The notes beneath the pieces were generated by a model. The model was given only the letters and a program-made list of their open reading frames with translations. It ran no database searches and was not told the origin of the DNA. A program made the position numbers and the translations under genes. A stretch of 64,000 bases of DNA from Avena insularis (taxonomy: Eukaryota > Streptophyta > Magnoliopsida > Poales > Poaceae). The stretch lies in assembly GCA_023614405.1 (NCBI GenBank), contig CM042693.1:159542731-159606730 (forward strand), written 5' to 3'. Below, piece by piece: positions 10,175 to 21,075 of this stretch. Position 1 is the first letter of the stretch; every line of letters starts with the position of its first letter.

Positions 10175-11052
10175 TTGTTCAACCTGCACATCATATAGCA
10201 AACATCCCTCATCGATAGAGAAGATACCATTAGGAAAAGGAGTGTGGTAGAGACGCCCAACTCCTGGGATACGCAATTAATAAACACCACCTCTCCTAGT
10301 GAGCATAAAACAAACTTTTAAAGTAGAGAAACCAACACATCGCTCACCAAGCACTAGTTGCAACTCACCTAGCTCAATGCCTAGGGAAATGGAAAACACG
10401 GTGATGATGCCTCCACTTGTGAGGGGTCCTTGGCTTTGGGAGGACTGGCGCTCCAAATAGCGCACAAGAATTGCGCTCAAGTTGAGTGACAAGTTGTTGT
10501 TGAAAGAATCTTTTGCAAGGACCAAGATGTCCTCTTCATTGAGTCTTGTAAACTCATTACGTGCCTACAAGGTGTTAGCAATGACATAGAACAAATAGGG
10601 GATAACAGGATGTTGAATATTCTCCCCCCTATTGACTCTAGAAGTAAAACTCATTCTATTATAATAATGATCTAGGGAAGGGTTCATGTCGATATAAGAT
10701 GCATGTAGGCATTAGCATCAATGTTTGGTAAACTAAGTAAATTGCAACATTCATCAAGTGTTAATGTATATTTGTGGTTCATACATCGGAAAGAAATAGT
10801 GTCCTCTCCTTGCCATGTTTTAACGGTGCTTTGCAATGAACATAAAAATTCAAGAGTTAACTGGCGATAAGTAGGCACATCATGAAATACAATGTTTTGC
10901 AGGCCAACCCTATTGCAAAGTAAATTGATGTCATTATAAATACCGAGTTTGTTCAATATGACGGGACAAGCCCACTTGGTTGCCTTCACTTCTTGCTTCT
11001 TGATCTTGTTGAAGCGATCACGTTGGAGCTCATTCCTGAACTGTATCCCCAT
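10175..11052 (-). pseudogene. ATHILA ORF-1-like gene, N-terminal and central part
   Basis: Athila elements carry a third gene after pol. This frame resembles the ATHILA ORF-1 family (PF03078): TYRQLTLEFLCSLQSTVKTW, FRCMNHKYTLTLDECCNLL and, after an in-frame stop near 10570, ARNEFTRLNEEDILVLAK and SGGIITVFSISLGIEL. The first ATG in view is at 11052, but the frame is open further upstream, so the true start may be earlier or spliced. A stop lies before 10277. The gene is split by the solo LTR, with its tail at 8567-8800. The protein is sometimes called envelope-like; no transmembrane segment is evident in this piece. Confidence 0.75.
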
Positions 11053-12007
11053 GCGGTCCTGAGCTGCAGCAGTGTCCTGAGAAGAACTCGCACCGGCACG
11101 AGCACACGTTTGGCTCCTTGTGTTTATCTTATAAAAATAAATAAGAAAGATAAAAATAAAACTTTTGATCCAACAATAATAAGCAAAGCATATTCCTCAT
11201 CATAGCACAATAAAGAATCTCCTCAACATATTAATCAAGGCAAGAGAATCATGGAAATTAGGCATCACCCTAGATTCCTAATGATAATAGATCAGAGATG
11301 AATTTGCATAAAATAATTGGAGGATCGGAGGAGAAACATATCGTAGATCACTTGTGTGCGAGGAAATCAAACGAAATTGAGTGGAGTTGAAGATCCCTCG
11401 AGGTTTTGAGATAGTTTGGAGGTTTAAGAGAGAAAAAGGATTGAAGTTTTAGTGTTTTAGGTACCTTCCCATGCGTTTAAGTCGTCAGACGCAACTATAT
11501 GGTCACAGCTATACGGACGGAACAATTTGTTCCCCCCGTATAGTTGGTCTGACGGCAAAAATTAGCATTTCTAGGATTTCTTTCGTGGCTGCTGTATCTA
11601 TACGGCCATACCAAAATGGTCCCGCCATATAGTTAGTCGTTAAACCTTCTATATCCCGCCAAATAACTATACGGCCGGAATTTTTATTCCTGTCGTATAG
11701 TTGGTCGTTAAAGGTACTATATACATAAAAAAATTATATTTCTTCAAAAATTACTTCTTAGACTAAAACTTAGCGAAACACCATGTTTTGATAGAAAAAT
11801 GACATACTAAATTTTCAACCAACATTAGCATGTATAAAATAGGAATTTTAGTACCACTGTCTCTCCTTCTCACTGGAGTTTTCTATCACTCTTTATTCAA
11901 CATAAAACTTAAACTAAAACTTAAAAACTTTACTCAAACCATTATTTCACATGGGTTGCCTCCCATGCAACAATCTTTTATGGTCAATAGATTGACCTTG
12001 ATGTTGC
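11053..12007 (-). other. Noncoding spacer between protease and ORF-1 of element E
   Basis: In complete Athila elements reverse transcriptase, RNase H and integrase lie here. In this copy the 955 bp are AT-rich and noncoding apart from three hairpin cassettes (11484-11700). A pyrimidine-rich leader-like stretch follows them on the minus strand. The layout resembles an untranslated leader ahead of ORF-1 more than a decayed pol gene. Confidence 0.6.
11484..11700 (-). repeat. Three CTATACGG hairpin cassettes upstream of ORF-1
   Basis: Each cassette is an imperfect inverted repeat with arms CTATACGG and CCGTATAG or close variants: 11509-11543, 11598-11632 and 11667-11700. Two are followed by TAGTYRGTCGTTAAA. 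The first has longer outer arms (11484-11499 pairing with 11538-11553). A related cassette lies in the E 5' LTR at 28879-28909, before the LTR TATA box, so the block may be a duplicated regulatory element. Confidence 0.78.
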
Positions 12008-12508
12008 TCACTTAGGCCAGATGAGTGGAACAACCACTCCAAAATAGTTGTCCTTCAAAGTGATGGCCTCCTTCTCATCTTTCTTGGCTTTCTTTTTAAT
12101 GGGAAAATGAATAACAAAAGGATCCCGTGAAGGAAATTGGATCTTCACGTTCCCTTCATGCAAATTAATCAAGGCCTTAATAGTTCTTAATAAAGGACAG
12201 CCTAATATGATAGGAGAAGTAGCATCTTCAGGCATGTCAACAATAACAAAATCGATAAGAGCAGGACAACCTTTAATGTATACTAAGGTATCCTCTTTAA
12301 TTCCTACTGCTTGTTTGTAGGTAGAATCTGATAGATGCAATTTTAACTTGGTGATTTCAAAAGAGCCAAGATTTAACTTATTAAAAAGACTCTTTGGAAT
12401 TGTTGAAACACTTGCACCCAATTTTAATCTTAATAGTAGGATCAAATATATCATCAAGCTTAACAGGTAATTTTCCAACAATTTTCTTATATTCTTCCTC
12501 AAGATCAC
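12008..12508 (-). pseudogene. Element E protease-like region
   Basis: A retroviral-type aspartic protease is suggested by LGASVSTIPKSLFNKLNLG, then DFVIVDMPEDATSPIILG and CPLLRTIKALINLHEG, an Athila-type arrangement. The residue before LGAS should be the catalytic aspartate but reads lysine here. The upstream frame (EDPKTIRIQREEPEELDY) joins only through a one-base shift next to this motif. The region ends at a stop at 12008. No pol domain follows. Confidence 0.75.
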
Positions 12509-13464
12509 ATACCTTTATTGCTACATCATTAACGAAGTGTTGATACATGGCTTCCTCATTTCCTTCACATACCTGAATCTTGATATTGATCCTTTTTACA
12601 AGATCTTCAACTGTGTAATTTGGTAAAGGAGCATTGCTATAGTCAAGTTCTTCAGGCTCCTCCCTTTGGATTCTTATCGTCTTGGGGTCTTCTACTGGAT
12701 TAGGCTCATTTTTACCTGCAAATTTAGCTAGAATGAGAGTTTGACTCTCGGTTATCTTACCTAGATGGGCCTCAACAATCCTTGTTCTTTCTTAGAGGGC
12801 CTGCAAATCATTCCTCAAACTTACAACTTGGTTAGATAATTTACCAAGCATAGAATCATGGTTCTCCATTATTTGAACTAGGATATTATTTTGCTCATTT
12901 TGTGAATCCATAAAAATTTTAGTTTCTTCGAGACTACCATTACTTGATGCTATATTATTATTAGAGTTACCTGCAGGACTAGAGTAGTGTTTCTGAAAAT
13001 TTGGATTATAATTCTTCTTCCAAGTAGAGTTATATTCATTACGAGCTATGAAGTCTATTTCTTCAATATTTGGTTCGGGAGTAGCTCTTACCTGGGTTTC
13101 CTTACCTTTGAAGGCTAATATGAGCTCATCCAACTTATCATTCAGTTCTTCATTTTCTTGATGTGTGACAGAGTTCACCTTCTTCGTGTTTGATCTTTCC
13201 ACATGCCATTGGGCATGGTTGTCTTGCATACTGTCTAGCAGCTGGTTTGCTTCGGTAATTTGTTTACACATAAATTTTCCTCCAGATGTAGTATCAAGCA
13301 TAGACTTAGACACAGGGTTAAGAGCATTATAAAATAAATGGAGAATTAACCAATCTTCCATCCCATGGTTGGGACAATTTCTCATGCATTCTTTCATTCT
13401 CTCCCATGCAAGCACTAGTGGCTCACGCTCTTCCTGTCTAAAACCAGTAATATTAGATCTGAGT
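12509..13464 (-). pseudogene. gag: Element E gag, central and C-terminal part
   Basis: This is the Gag of an Athila-like element, cut by insertion of element B at 13464/13465 inside the gene. The Retrotrans_gag region is seen in ERMKECMRNCPNHGMEDWL and LFYNALNPVSKSMLDTTSGG. A polar region with YNSTWKKNYNPNFQKHY and a coiled-coil-like stretch (LVQIMENHDSMLGKLSNQV) follow. A stop lies at 12792-12794. After it the same region continues to 12509 as a gag-to-protease linker (QVCEGNEEAMYQHFVNDV). The N-terminal part is at 27322-27697. Confidence 0.82.
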
Positions 13465-14235
13465 TGTCCTGGTGGTGGCACGGCAGATGCCATGGGTAGG
13501 CTTAAGTTGGGGGCCGAATGGGTGCTTGTGGTCACTCGGGAGGGAGTGCACGGTCGATCCATGCATGAAGAATAAGAAGAAATCTCTAGACTTAGCAATT
13601 TGATTGATACCCAAAGATTACAAGTGCTCCTTGAGCTGTATAAACTAGGGTTCAGTGCACTCGTTCACTACTTGGTCCAACCTCCTTCTACTACAGCTAT
13701 GACCTCCCTTATATAGGCAGTGCTAGCTAGCTTGTACCCCTTTGGGTTCTAGGGTTTACTGTTTGGATCTTGGTCCCTACGATGTGGGCCGGGTCATGGG
13801 CTCATCCTTATCCCAATGGCCCAGTCCATAAAGCTTGACAGCTAACGGTCTTCTGGTACGTTGCTTCCTGTTCCTTTTGGCGTCATGCAGTAACTTTGTA
13901 CGCTAGCGTATGCTTTGAGCGTTACCCGACTCCTTTTGTGTCACCCAGCGTCACCCTTCTCTTTTGACCATGCTTTACCATGGTCCCTCCTGAACCTTAC
14001 TCGGAAAGGTGCCATGCGTCCTACTTGACTCGTCCCTTCCTCGGTAGACTCGGCTCGTCGGTTCCTGCAAGAATTACAACTTTGTCTTATGCGGGCCGAC
14101 ATAGTTTATATGTCGGCCGCTCATGCTTCTCTTACTCGTCGTTCTTACCCGGCCTGGTTCTTTCTTTACTCGGAGCTAGCCAAGCTGCGCTATGTTTCAC
14201 CTCTCGTGACCCTACCGGGGGTTATCCCCCCGACA
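13465..14235 (-). repeat. Element B 3' LTR (771 bp)
   Basis: Plus-strand ends are TGTCCTGGTGG and CCCCCGACA. A minus-strand TATATAAG box is at about 13709-13715, and the same box is in the other copy at 26794-26800. It matches the LTR at 26550-27321 along its whole length. Confidence 0.93.
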
Positions 14236-14249
14236 TTACTCCCCGAAGC
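14236..14249 (-). promoter_or_regulatory. Element B polypurine tract
   Basis: On the minus strand CTTCGGGGAGTAA directly precedes the 3' LTR (TGTCGGGGGG). It is close to the tracts of elements A and C in the CGGGGRCTA core. Confidence 0.65.
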
Positions 14250-14937
14250 TGGTGAGGTCTAGCAGTTCAAGCTGTTAGGCGTCTCCAAGTTCCTTTTGTG
14301 TGAGTGGAACTTAGTTTTTGTCTCTATCTATCACAATTTTGCACCTTGCCGTGTCTGTCTGACAGTTTCTAGGTCGACTCTTTGACTTCTTGGCTCATTT
14401 TTTCCTCGAGCTGAGTCGTTTTGGCCAATTCCGAGTCATTTTCGGCGCGCTTCAGTCACTGACAGCTGGTAATCATGATTACTTGCCTCAATTTTTGTTC
14501 CAAGCTCTGGCGGCACAGTGACGGCTGCGCAGTCATTCCCCGTCACTGTGATAGTACCATCGGCCTACGCCTCTTATCCTTCCTTCCATGACGTGGTACG
14601 GGTCTTTTTGTGTATCTCTGGCTACGTGGCGCTTGCTGATTGGCCTACCCGGCCAGGTACACGGCCACACGCTTGCCGCACGACACAGATGGATCCCACT
14701 ACCAGGGTTTTTACTGTCCTTAAGTAGGGGTTGGGGGTTTCCACTTCCCCCACACCCGTTCAGTTTCCCTTGCCTCTTCTTCTTCCTTGCGCCTGCAAGA
14801 TCGAACCGCCTCCTTTGCGGTTTCCTCTTCCTCATGTTCTTGTCCTGCAATTGCTCCTCTTTTCTTTCCATTCCACCAAGGGTCCGTGTTGTTCCAAACC
14901 TCTTCCAACTGTGGAGGAGACTGAATCTGCGAAACTC
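14250..14937 (+). promoter_or_regulatory. Upstream region of element B accessory gene
   Basis: Noncoding plus-strand sequence ahead of the ATG at 14938. It contains ACGTGGCG (14624-14631), shared with the element A upstream region, a nearby GATTGGCC (CCAAT on the other strand) and a weak TATA-like CCTTAAGTAGGGG at about 14716-14728, about 210 bp before the ATG. A pyrimidine-rich leader runs up to the start codon. Confidence 0.42.
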
Positions 14938-17900
14938 ATGGACGCTCGCGACGGCGCTGATGGTGCTGAGGAGCAGGAGGTTCCCGCCGGCGAGCGCGGC
15001 GGCTGGGAAGGCTCAAAGGTCTCCACCGAGGAGTTGGAATGGCTCCGCTCCACCAGGCACATTCCGCTGCAAGTGGATTGCCGTCTCCCTGCTGGTGAGA
15101 TCTCTCCTAAGCCCAATGCTAATGAGCGGGTGGTTTTCCTCTCTCACATTGAGCGCGGTTTTGCTCTTCGAGTGAGCACCTTCTTTTCCTCGTTTCTCTC
15201 CACCTTCCATCTTCAAACCCATCATCTCCCTGCCAACGCCATTGGCTCTCTTTCTTGCTTTATTTCTTCCTGCGAGGCTTACCTCGGGATTTGGCCTACA
15301 TTTCTTCTGTGGGACAAATATTTTAGCTTTAAGGTTCAAGTTGTTCCCCAGCCTGGTGCTCCTTGATCCGAGAAGAGGCCGACCCGGTGCGGTGCTGCTA
15401 GTATCACGCCCAGGAGAGATTCCATCTTCCCTCGGGTTACTGGTATTGACTACTGCAAGAAATGGCATAGGACTTTCTTCTATGTCAAAAACAGCGGGTC
15501 CACCGATAACATCCGGCTCCCCCCTTTCTCGGACGAGGTCTCGAACAAGAAGCTCTGGCAGCTTGACCCGCGTGACCAAGACACTGCGGTAAACGAGGCT
15601 AACGCAATACTGGAAAGGTTGTTTTCGCCGGATGATCATTTTCATCTTGCCGAGAGGGACCTCATGTGCACCTTCATCTCATGCCGGGTAAGCCCCATCC
15701 AAGTGAGGAGCCATAAGATGTGCTTCATGAGTGGCTCCCATGATCCCACTCAGCACTCCACTAAGGAGCTCACCCATGACTCCATTGCCCGCTGAGTAAG
15801 CTCAATCTTTAAATTGAACTTGGCGGATGATTGGGCTTGGAGTTGCCCTCCGTTTAGCCGTGTCAGGCCTGTCCTCTGGGTAAGTTTTTCGAGTCATTTT
15901 TCTTGCTCAGTAGGCTTTAGCTCTTTTGCCACTCCCTGCCTAGTTTTTCTTTTTTGCTACTCATTCTATTTGTCTTTTGCAGAATCTTCTTCACCAGGTT
16001 ATGACAGTACTGTCCCTCCCTGCGGTTATAACGGGGATCGCTCCGACTCTGATGAACTTGAGTATTACCTAGAGTGCTTCATGCCTATCCCGCACGCTGC
16101 GGCTGCTTCAGCTTTGGGTAAGAGTCAATCTCGCAATCCCTTACAAGATTGGTCTAACGATGATGAGGATGATGATTGTACGGTTTTGGAGGTACATGCC
16201 TTGCGACCTCAGTTTCCCAACTTATCTGAGTAAGACTGTTATTTACTTATGCAGCTGGCCAGGTACATGACACTCCTCCTCTCGCCGTGGGCGGAGTCAG
16301 CAAGATCCCCGTTGCCAAGCCGAAGCGACGCGGAGCCTCCTCCAGCACTCAGCCGGCCAAGAAGAGCAAGCCCACTCCGGAAGCTCCTGCTACCTCTGCT
16401 GCTGCCAGCCTGGCTGAGACTCGCCACGCCGCTGGGCGCCGAGTCACACGCCGAGTCGTCCGTGACCCGGTTGTCACCGGGTAAATTTTTGTACTCTGCT
16501 TTCTCCGTTCTTTTCTTTTTTGCCACTAATGTTCTCTTATATATGTCTCATTCTTTCAGTGCCACACCTTTGTCGGCAAACCAGGCTGCTTCTAGCATTG
16601 ACTCGCCGCTAAGGCATGTGTCTCCTCCGGCTGACTCGGTGGCGCCGAGTCCTGTCCGAGTTGAGGCTCCCACTTTTGAGGCTCATGCCTCTCAGTGTCA
16701 GTCAGACCCGGTGGGTCATTTGGCTGGCGCCCCTGGCGCCGGCCAGGAACAATTTTATGATCTTGGTGCCAGTGATTCTGGCCCCGAGAAACCTTCCGCC
16801 ACTAGTTCCTCTGGCATCGGCCCTCAGGCTGGTGTGAATGAACAACTTCCTGACCTTGGAGCCAGCAGAACTGCTGAGGCCAGTCAACGGCTCCACGTTC
16901 TTCTCCAAATCCCCCTGCTCGCTCTCCAATTATGTCAAAGAGCCGGACACAGCCCAAGGCTTCTGGCACTACTCGCCCTATACCCGGGAAATCCACCTCC
17001 TCCAAGGAGACAACGCTGGTCTACGCTCCGAGTTCTGCTCCCCAGATCCGGCCTCCGACGTTGGCGACAATGGTCGCTTCAACGGGTAAGGGGGGCAAAT
17101 CCGCGGATGCCGGGTCAGGTGATGGCTCTAAGGCTGTTACCCTCTATACTTTCGCTGTTGTGACTCGTGCCAATGTGGGTTCTACCCTGAAAACAGGTCA
17201 AGTTCTCACTCGGACGCTCAGTGGCAAGAGCCTTGGTTAAGCTAAGCCTTATGCTGTGGCATGGAATGCAGCTGGCGAGCAGGAGGTCAGCACCCATGCC
17301 GGCAAGAAGCTGAAGCTGGTCCCTAAGGCCGTCTCTGACATGATCCAGCAGGCCATTACTCTAATGGCCCGCGCCGACGAAGTGAACGAGGTAAAGTAAC
17401 TTCTTACCCTTTTGTATTGTTAGAGTATTTCCTTTAGACATATCACCTAGTCCCCGAGGTTACTTCCGAGTAAGGAACTTACTCGGCTATAAGCTCTTAA
17501 TAGTCACTTAGTCTTTAAATCCTTCACCCCAAGCTTGCATGTTAGAGCTTCGGTCCCTAGCCCTCGAGGTTATTATTGAGTAAGGAACTTACTCGGCTGA
17601 AAGCTCTTAAGCTTTCTGATTTCCTTATGCTAAACTCATATGTTAGAGCTTCAATCCCTAGACCTTGAGGTTACTGTCGAGTAAGGAACTTACTCGGCTG
17701 TAAGCTCTTAAGATTTTTTATTCAGCAGGCTGCTTGACTTGACCCTTCCTTATTGTCTGTCTTCTTTGATCAGGTGACGCATAACAAGCGCACCAAGGTG
17801 AACCAAGCTCTCGTTCTGGCACGTCGCAAGCTCAAACTTGCGTATGAAAAGCTGCAGACTGATACCCAAGGCCAAGGTAACAACCTTAGTCATTCTTTCC

Positions 17901-19087
17901 CTATTCGGTGTATTTTTCTTTGGTACATTTCCTCAATCTTCTCTTGCTCTTTTCTCACAGCCTCCGCTCAGTCCACCATCGAGGTTCTTCACTCGCAGAT
18001 CAGTGAGGCCAAGAGTAAGTTTCTTGCCTCATTGATGGTGCTGACAAGTAATTTGTCCCGAATAAGCAGAGAAGCACCAAGTCGAACTCCAGAAGGAGCG
18101 AGACGAGGTGACTCGGCTGAAGAAGCTGATGGCCGAGACGGAGCAGAAGCACTTGGCCGAGGTGAAGGGGCTGAGAGAGGAGCTTGCCGAGAAGAATGAT
18201 CAGCAGGCCGCCAGCGCCGAGAAGACCAAGAGGCTGCTCGACGAGGCCGAGGAATCGGTTAAGTCGGCAAATCTGAACTTTGACACCCTCCAAGCCAAGG
18301 CTAAAACTTGGCATAGCAAGCTCGCCACTATCAACTTCTTTCTCGTTAGTGAGTTATTACTATTTTTGCACTGTATAAGTCGCTCTAAACTTCTTCCATT
18401 TACTTTTGTTATTTTGCTAACTTTCTCTTTTTGCTTGCAGAGAATTTTCCTGAGGCCAATATGTTTGCCATCCGAGCCATGAAGAAAGTGAGGGCCGAAG
18501 CTAGTGCTCCTGCCGACGGCGAGGTGTCCATGGAGGAGCTTCTCGAAGCGATGTCAGAACGGGTCAGGACCCTCAAGTCTTGCAGTGTGGATCTTCTCAA
18601 GTCGGTTATTTATGCGTTTTGCATGCTCTGGCCGGATGGAGACGCACCTTCTCTCATCGAGCCCCTTGCTGAGACATTGCTCCTTACTGAAGACCGGCTG
18701 GATCAATGGCGTGAGTCGGTCGGCCAAGCTGCAGCGAACAAGGATCTCTCCTTCGTGCTTTCATGGTACGAGGACATCAACCTTGATGTTCTTGCTCGCA
18801 TAAGAGGAGATGGCAAATGGCTGAATGATCCGGAGCTGATCAAGAAACTCCAGGAGCGATCTTACGCCATGATCGAGTATACCATGGTGCATGCTTGGTG
18901 CGACGGGCCTAGCTTCCTCGACCTTGGCGATCCACTCGTCAAAGTTGCTAATGAAGAGGGCGGCGACAGCGAAGCAACCGAGTCAGATGGTCCGGATGAC
19001 CCGGCCACAGATGCCCCTCACTCTGCCGATGCTCCAAGCAATGCTCCTGGCTCCGAGAGTGCTCCTCCGAGTCCTTCTGCTTCTTAG
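14938..19087 (+). pseudogene. Element B accessory gene: eight-exon, PF04195-like, coiled coil, convergent to pol
   Basis: The start ATG at 14938 begins MDARDGADGAEEQEV. Inferred exons are 14938-15879, 15983-16191, 16255-16480, 16560-17390, 17774-17876, 17961-18014, 18070-18344 and 18441-19087, each with GT and AG borders. Exon 1 has PF04195-like motifs (FLSHIERGFALRVSTFF, ISSCEAYLGIWPTFLLW) and continues in frame across TGA codons at 15364-15366 and 15793-15795. Exon 3 is basic (KPKRRGASSST, a possible nuclear signal). Exon 4 has a frame change near 16880. Exons 5-7 form a coiled coil (TRLKKLMAETEQKHLAEV). Exon 8 is an intact 215-codon C-terminal domain with an acidic serine/proline-rich tail. 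Function is unknown; it converges on the integrase end 645 bp away. Confidence 0.75.
17450..17712 (+). repeat. Three tandem ~105-bp units in an intron of the element B accessory gene
   Basis: Three units at about 17452, 17561 and 17662 each carry a CCCCGAGGTTA-like start, the perfect inverted repeat GAGTAAG-GAA-CTTACTC (the first with CGAGTAAG) and AGCTCTTAA. On the minus strand the start reads TAACCTCGGGG and so resembles the element's polypurine tract. The unit sits wholly in the intron 17391-17773. Confidence 0.82.
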
Positions 19088-19731
19088 GCTAACACATACT
19101 CGAACTTTGATTAAATCCCCGGTATGCCAGGTACAGATGTAACATACATTGCACTTTAAGTTTGATTATGCACCTTTTGATAGGCTTTATATATTTGCGT
19201 TATGTTCTAAGTGTGAATCATTCAAGGGCAAGTACCTGAGCTTCATTTTGTCGTGTCACCTTTCCTTGACTTTGGCCCCTGTCTACCTTTTTCGGTGTTC
19301 GACATTAGGGTCTCAAAGTACTAAGGATATAGTTAGCGGGTATGAAACCTAGATCACTTGGCCGAGATTACTCAACACGTAGTATAACGTGACCTGCAGA
19401 GAGTTAGGCAAAAATCTAAAGCCGGCTCGCGTTTCTCCTTTGTACTTATCCGGCCTTCGTGTTTACCCATCATACATCCATTTCTCTTGCTTGCCATGAA
19501 GCCGTGTTTTCGGACAACAGCATAGTCGAAGAGTTGATTTCTTCCTAGTAATCACTACTTTTTCCGAGATAAATTCCCGGTGTCACGCCAGCCGACATAA
19601 AATAATTGAAATGGAAAACATAAGGCGTAGTCCCCGAGTCAGTTTTTCGAATCATACCATTTTATTATCAGCACATAGCTGGCACACACGTCCGAAATAT
19701 GAGAGTTCGAGTGATACATGCATTGCTTCTC
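19088..19731. other. Spacer between converging accessory gene and integrase in element B
   Basis: No coding sequence is seen in 644 bp. One CTCGGGGACTACG copy (minus strand, about 19625-19637) is nearly identical to the polypurine tract of element C. The 3' ends and polyadenylation signals of both genes should lie here. Confidence 0.6.
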
Positions 19732-21075
19732 CTAAGTATAGAAGGGACGAAGTAGCGCCACATTCCATGGACTTTTGGTCTCATCTACTGACATGTCCGC
19801 CTTGTTATTTTGCGCTTCACGAGCATCTATGAGATAATAGGAATCATTGTGCAAGGCTTTGCTAACGATGAATGGACCTTCCCATGGGGGTGATAATTTA
19901 TGCATTCCCGTTGTGCACTGCACCAGCCTCAGCACCATATCCCCTTCTCAAAAAACACGAGGTTGCACTTTCCGGCTATGGTAGCGTCGGAGATTTTGTT
20001 GATATATAGCGGATCTGGATAATGCCAGTTCCCTTGCTTCTTCGAGTAAGTCTACTCCATCTTCTCGAGCCTCTTTTACCTCGGTTTCCAAGTATTGCCT
20101 TATCCTTGGTGAGTCATATTCTATGTCGTCAGGCAAAACTGCTTCTGCCCCATACACGATGAAAAATGGCGTATAACCAATTGACCGATTCGGAGTTGTT
20201 CTTAGACTCCATAGCACTGAGGGTAGTTCCTCTATCCAACAACTAGGTGACCTCTGGAGTGGTTCCATTAAGCGGGGTTTTATCCCTTACAGAACTAAGC
20301 TAGTAGCCCATTCAACTTGTCCATTTGATTCTAGATGGGCGACTGATGCTACATCGAGTCTTATTCGGTGTTTCCCACAGAAGCGAGCAAAATCTCCTTC
20401 GGCAAAGTTCGTGCCATTATTAGTGATCACACTGTGTGGGTAACCATATCTGAGAATTATATCCCTTAAGAATGTGACATTTGTCTTACTGTCCAACTTT
20501 TTGATTGGTTTCACTTCTATCCACTTGGTGAACTTATCAATCATGACCAAAATATGAGTCATTCCTCCCCTTGCTGGTTTGAATGGTCCTACCATATCTA
20601 GGCACCACACTGCAAAAGGCCAAGTGATTGGTACAGTCTTTAATTCAGACGCTGGTAAATGTGACTTGGATGAATAGTGTTAACAACCAATGCATCTTCC
20701 GACGAACTCTTGCGCTTGTGACAATGTTCTTGGCGAGTAGAATCCATGTCGGAATGCCCTGGCCACCAACGCTCTTGATGATGCATGGTGCCCGCATTCT
20801 CCTTGATGAATATCCAATAAGATCTCCTGGCCTTTCTCTGGGCTGATACAACGCTGCAGTACACTCGTCGCACTTCGCTTGTATAGTTCCTTGTTGATTA
20901 TGGTGTACGCTTTTGCTCTTCGTGTTGTCTGCCTTGCCAACGTTTCATCACTCGGCAAGGTCCCGTCTTTTAAGTAGTTGAATATTAGCTGTGCCCATGT
21001 TGGTATTAGTGGTTCCGGGTCTGCTTCAACATCAATGTCCATTGGCTCCACCGAGATATGCTCTGCCAACATGAC
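19732..21075 (-). pseudogene. pol: Element B integrase
   Basis: Integrase inserts the cDNA into the host chromosome. The N-terminal H2C2 zinc-binding region is at about 20690-20850 (DIHQGECGHH ... FVGRCIGC). The core has WCLDMVGPF (first aspartate), SVITNNGTNF where the second catalytic aspartate is replaced by asparagine, and ESNGQVEWA (glutamate) at the normal 35-residue spacing. The C-terminal part has HKLSPPWEGPF and ends WNVALLRPFYT at a stop at 19732. Stops occur near 20270, 20611 and 21073, but the frame is kept throughout. It would be inactive. Confidence 0.9.

Noticed and set aside
16249..17163. Plus-strand open frame of 304 codons in element B
   Set aside because: It crosses inferred introns and uses the wrong frame relative to the accessory exons; only part of exon 4 overlaps it.
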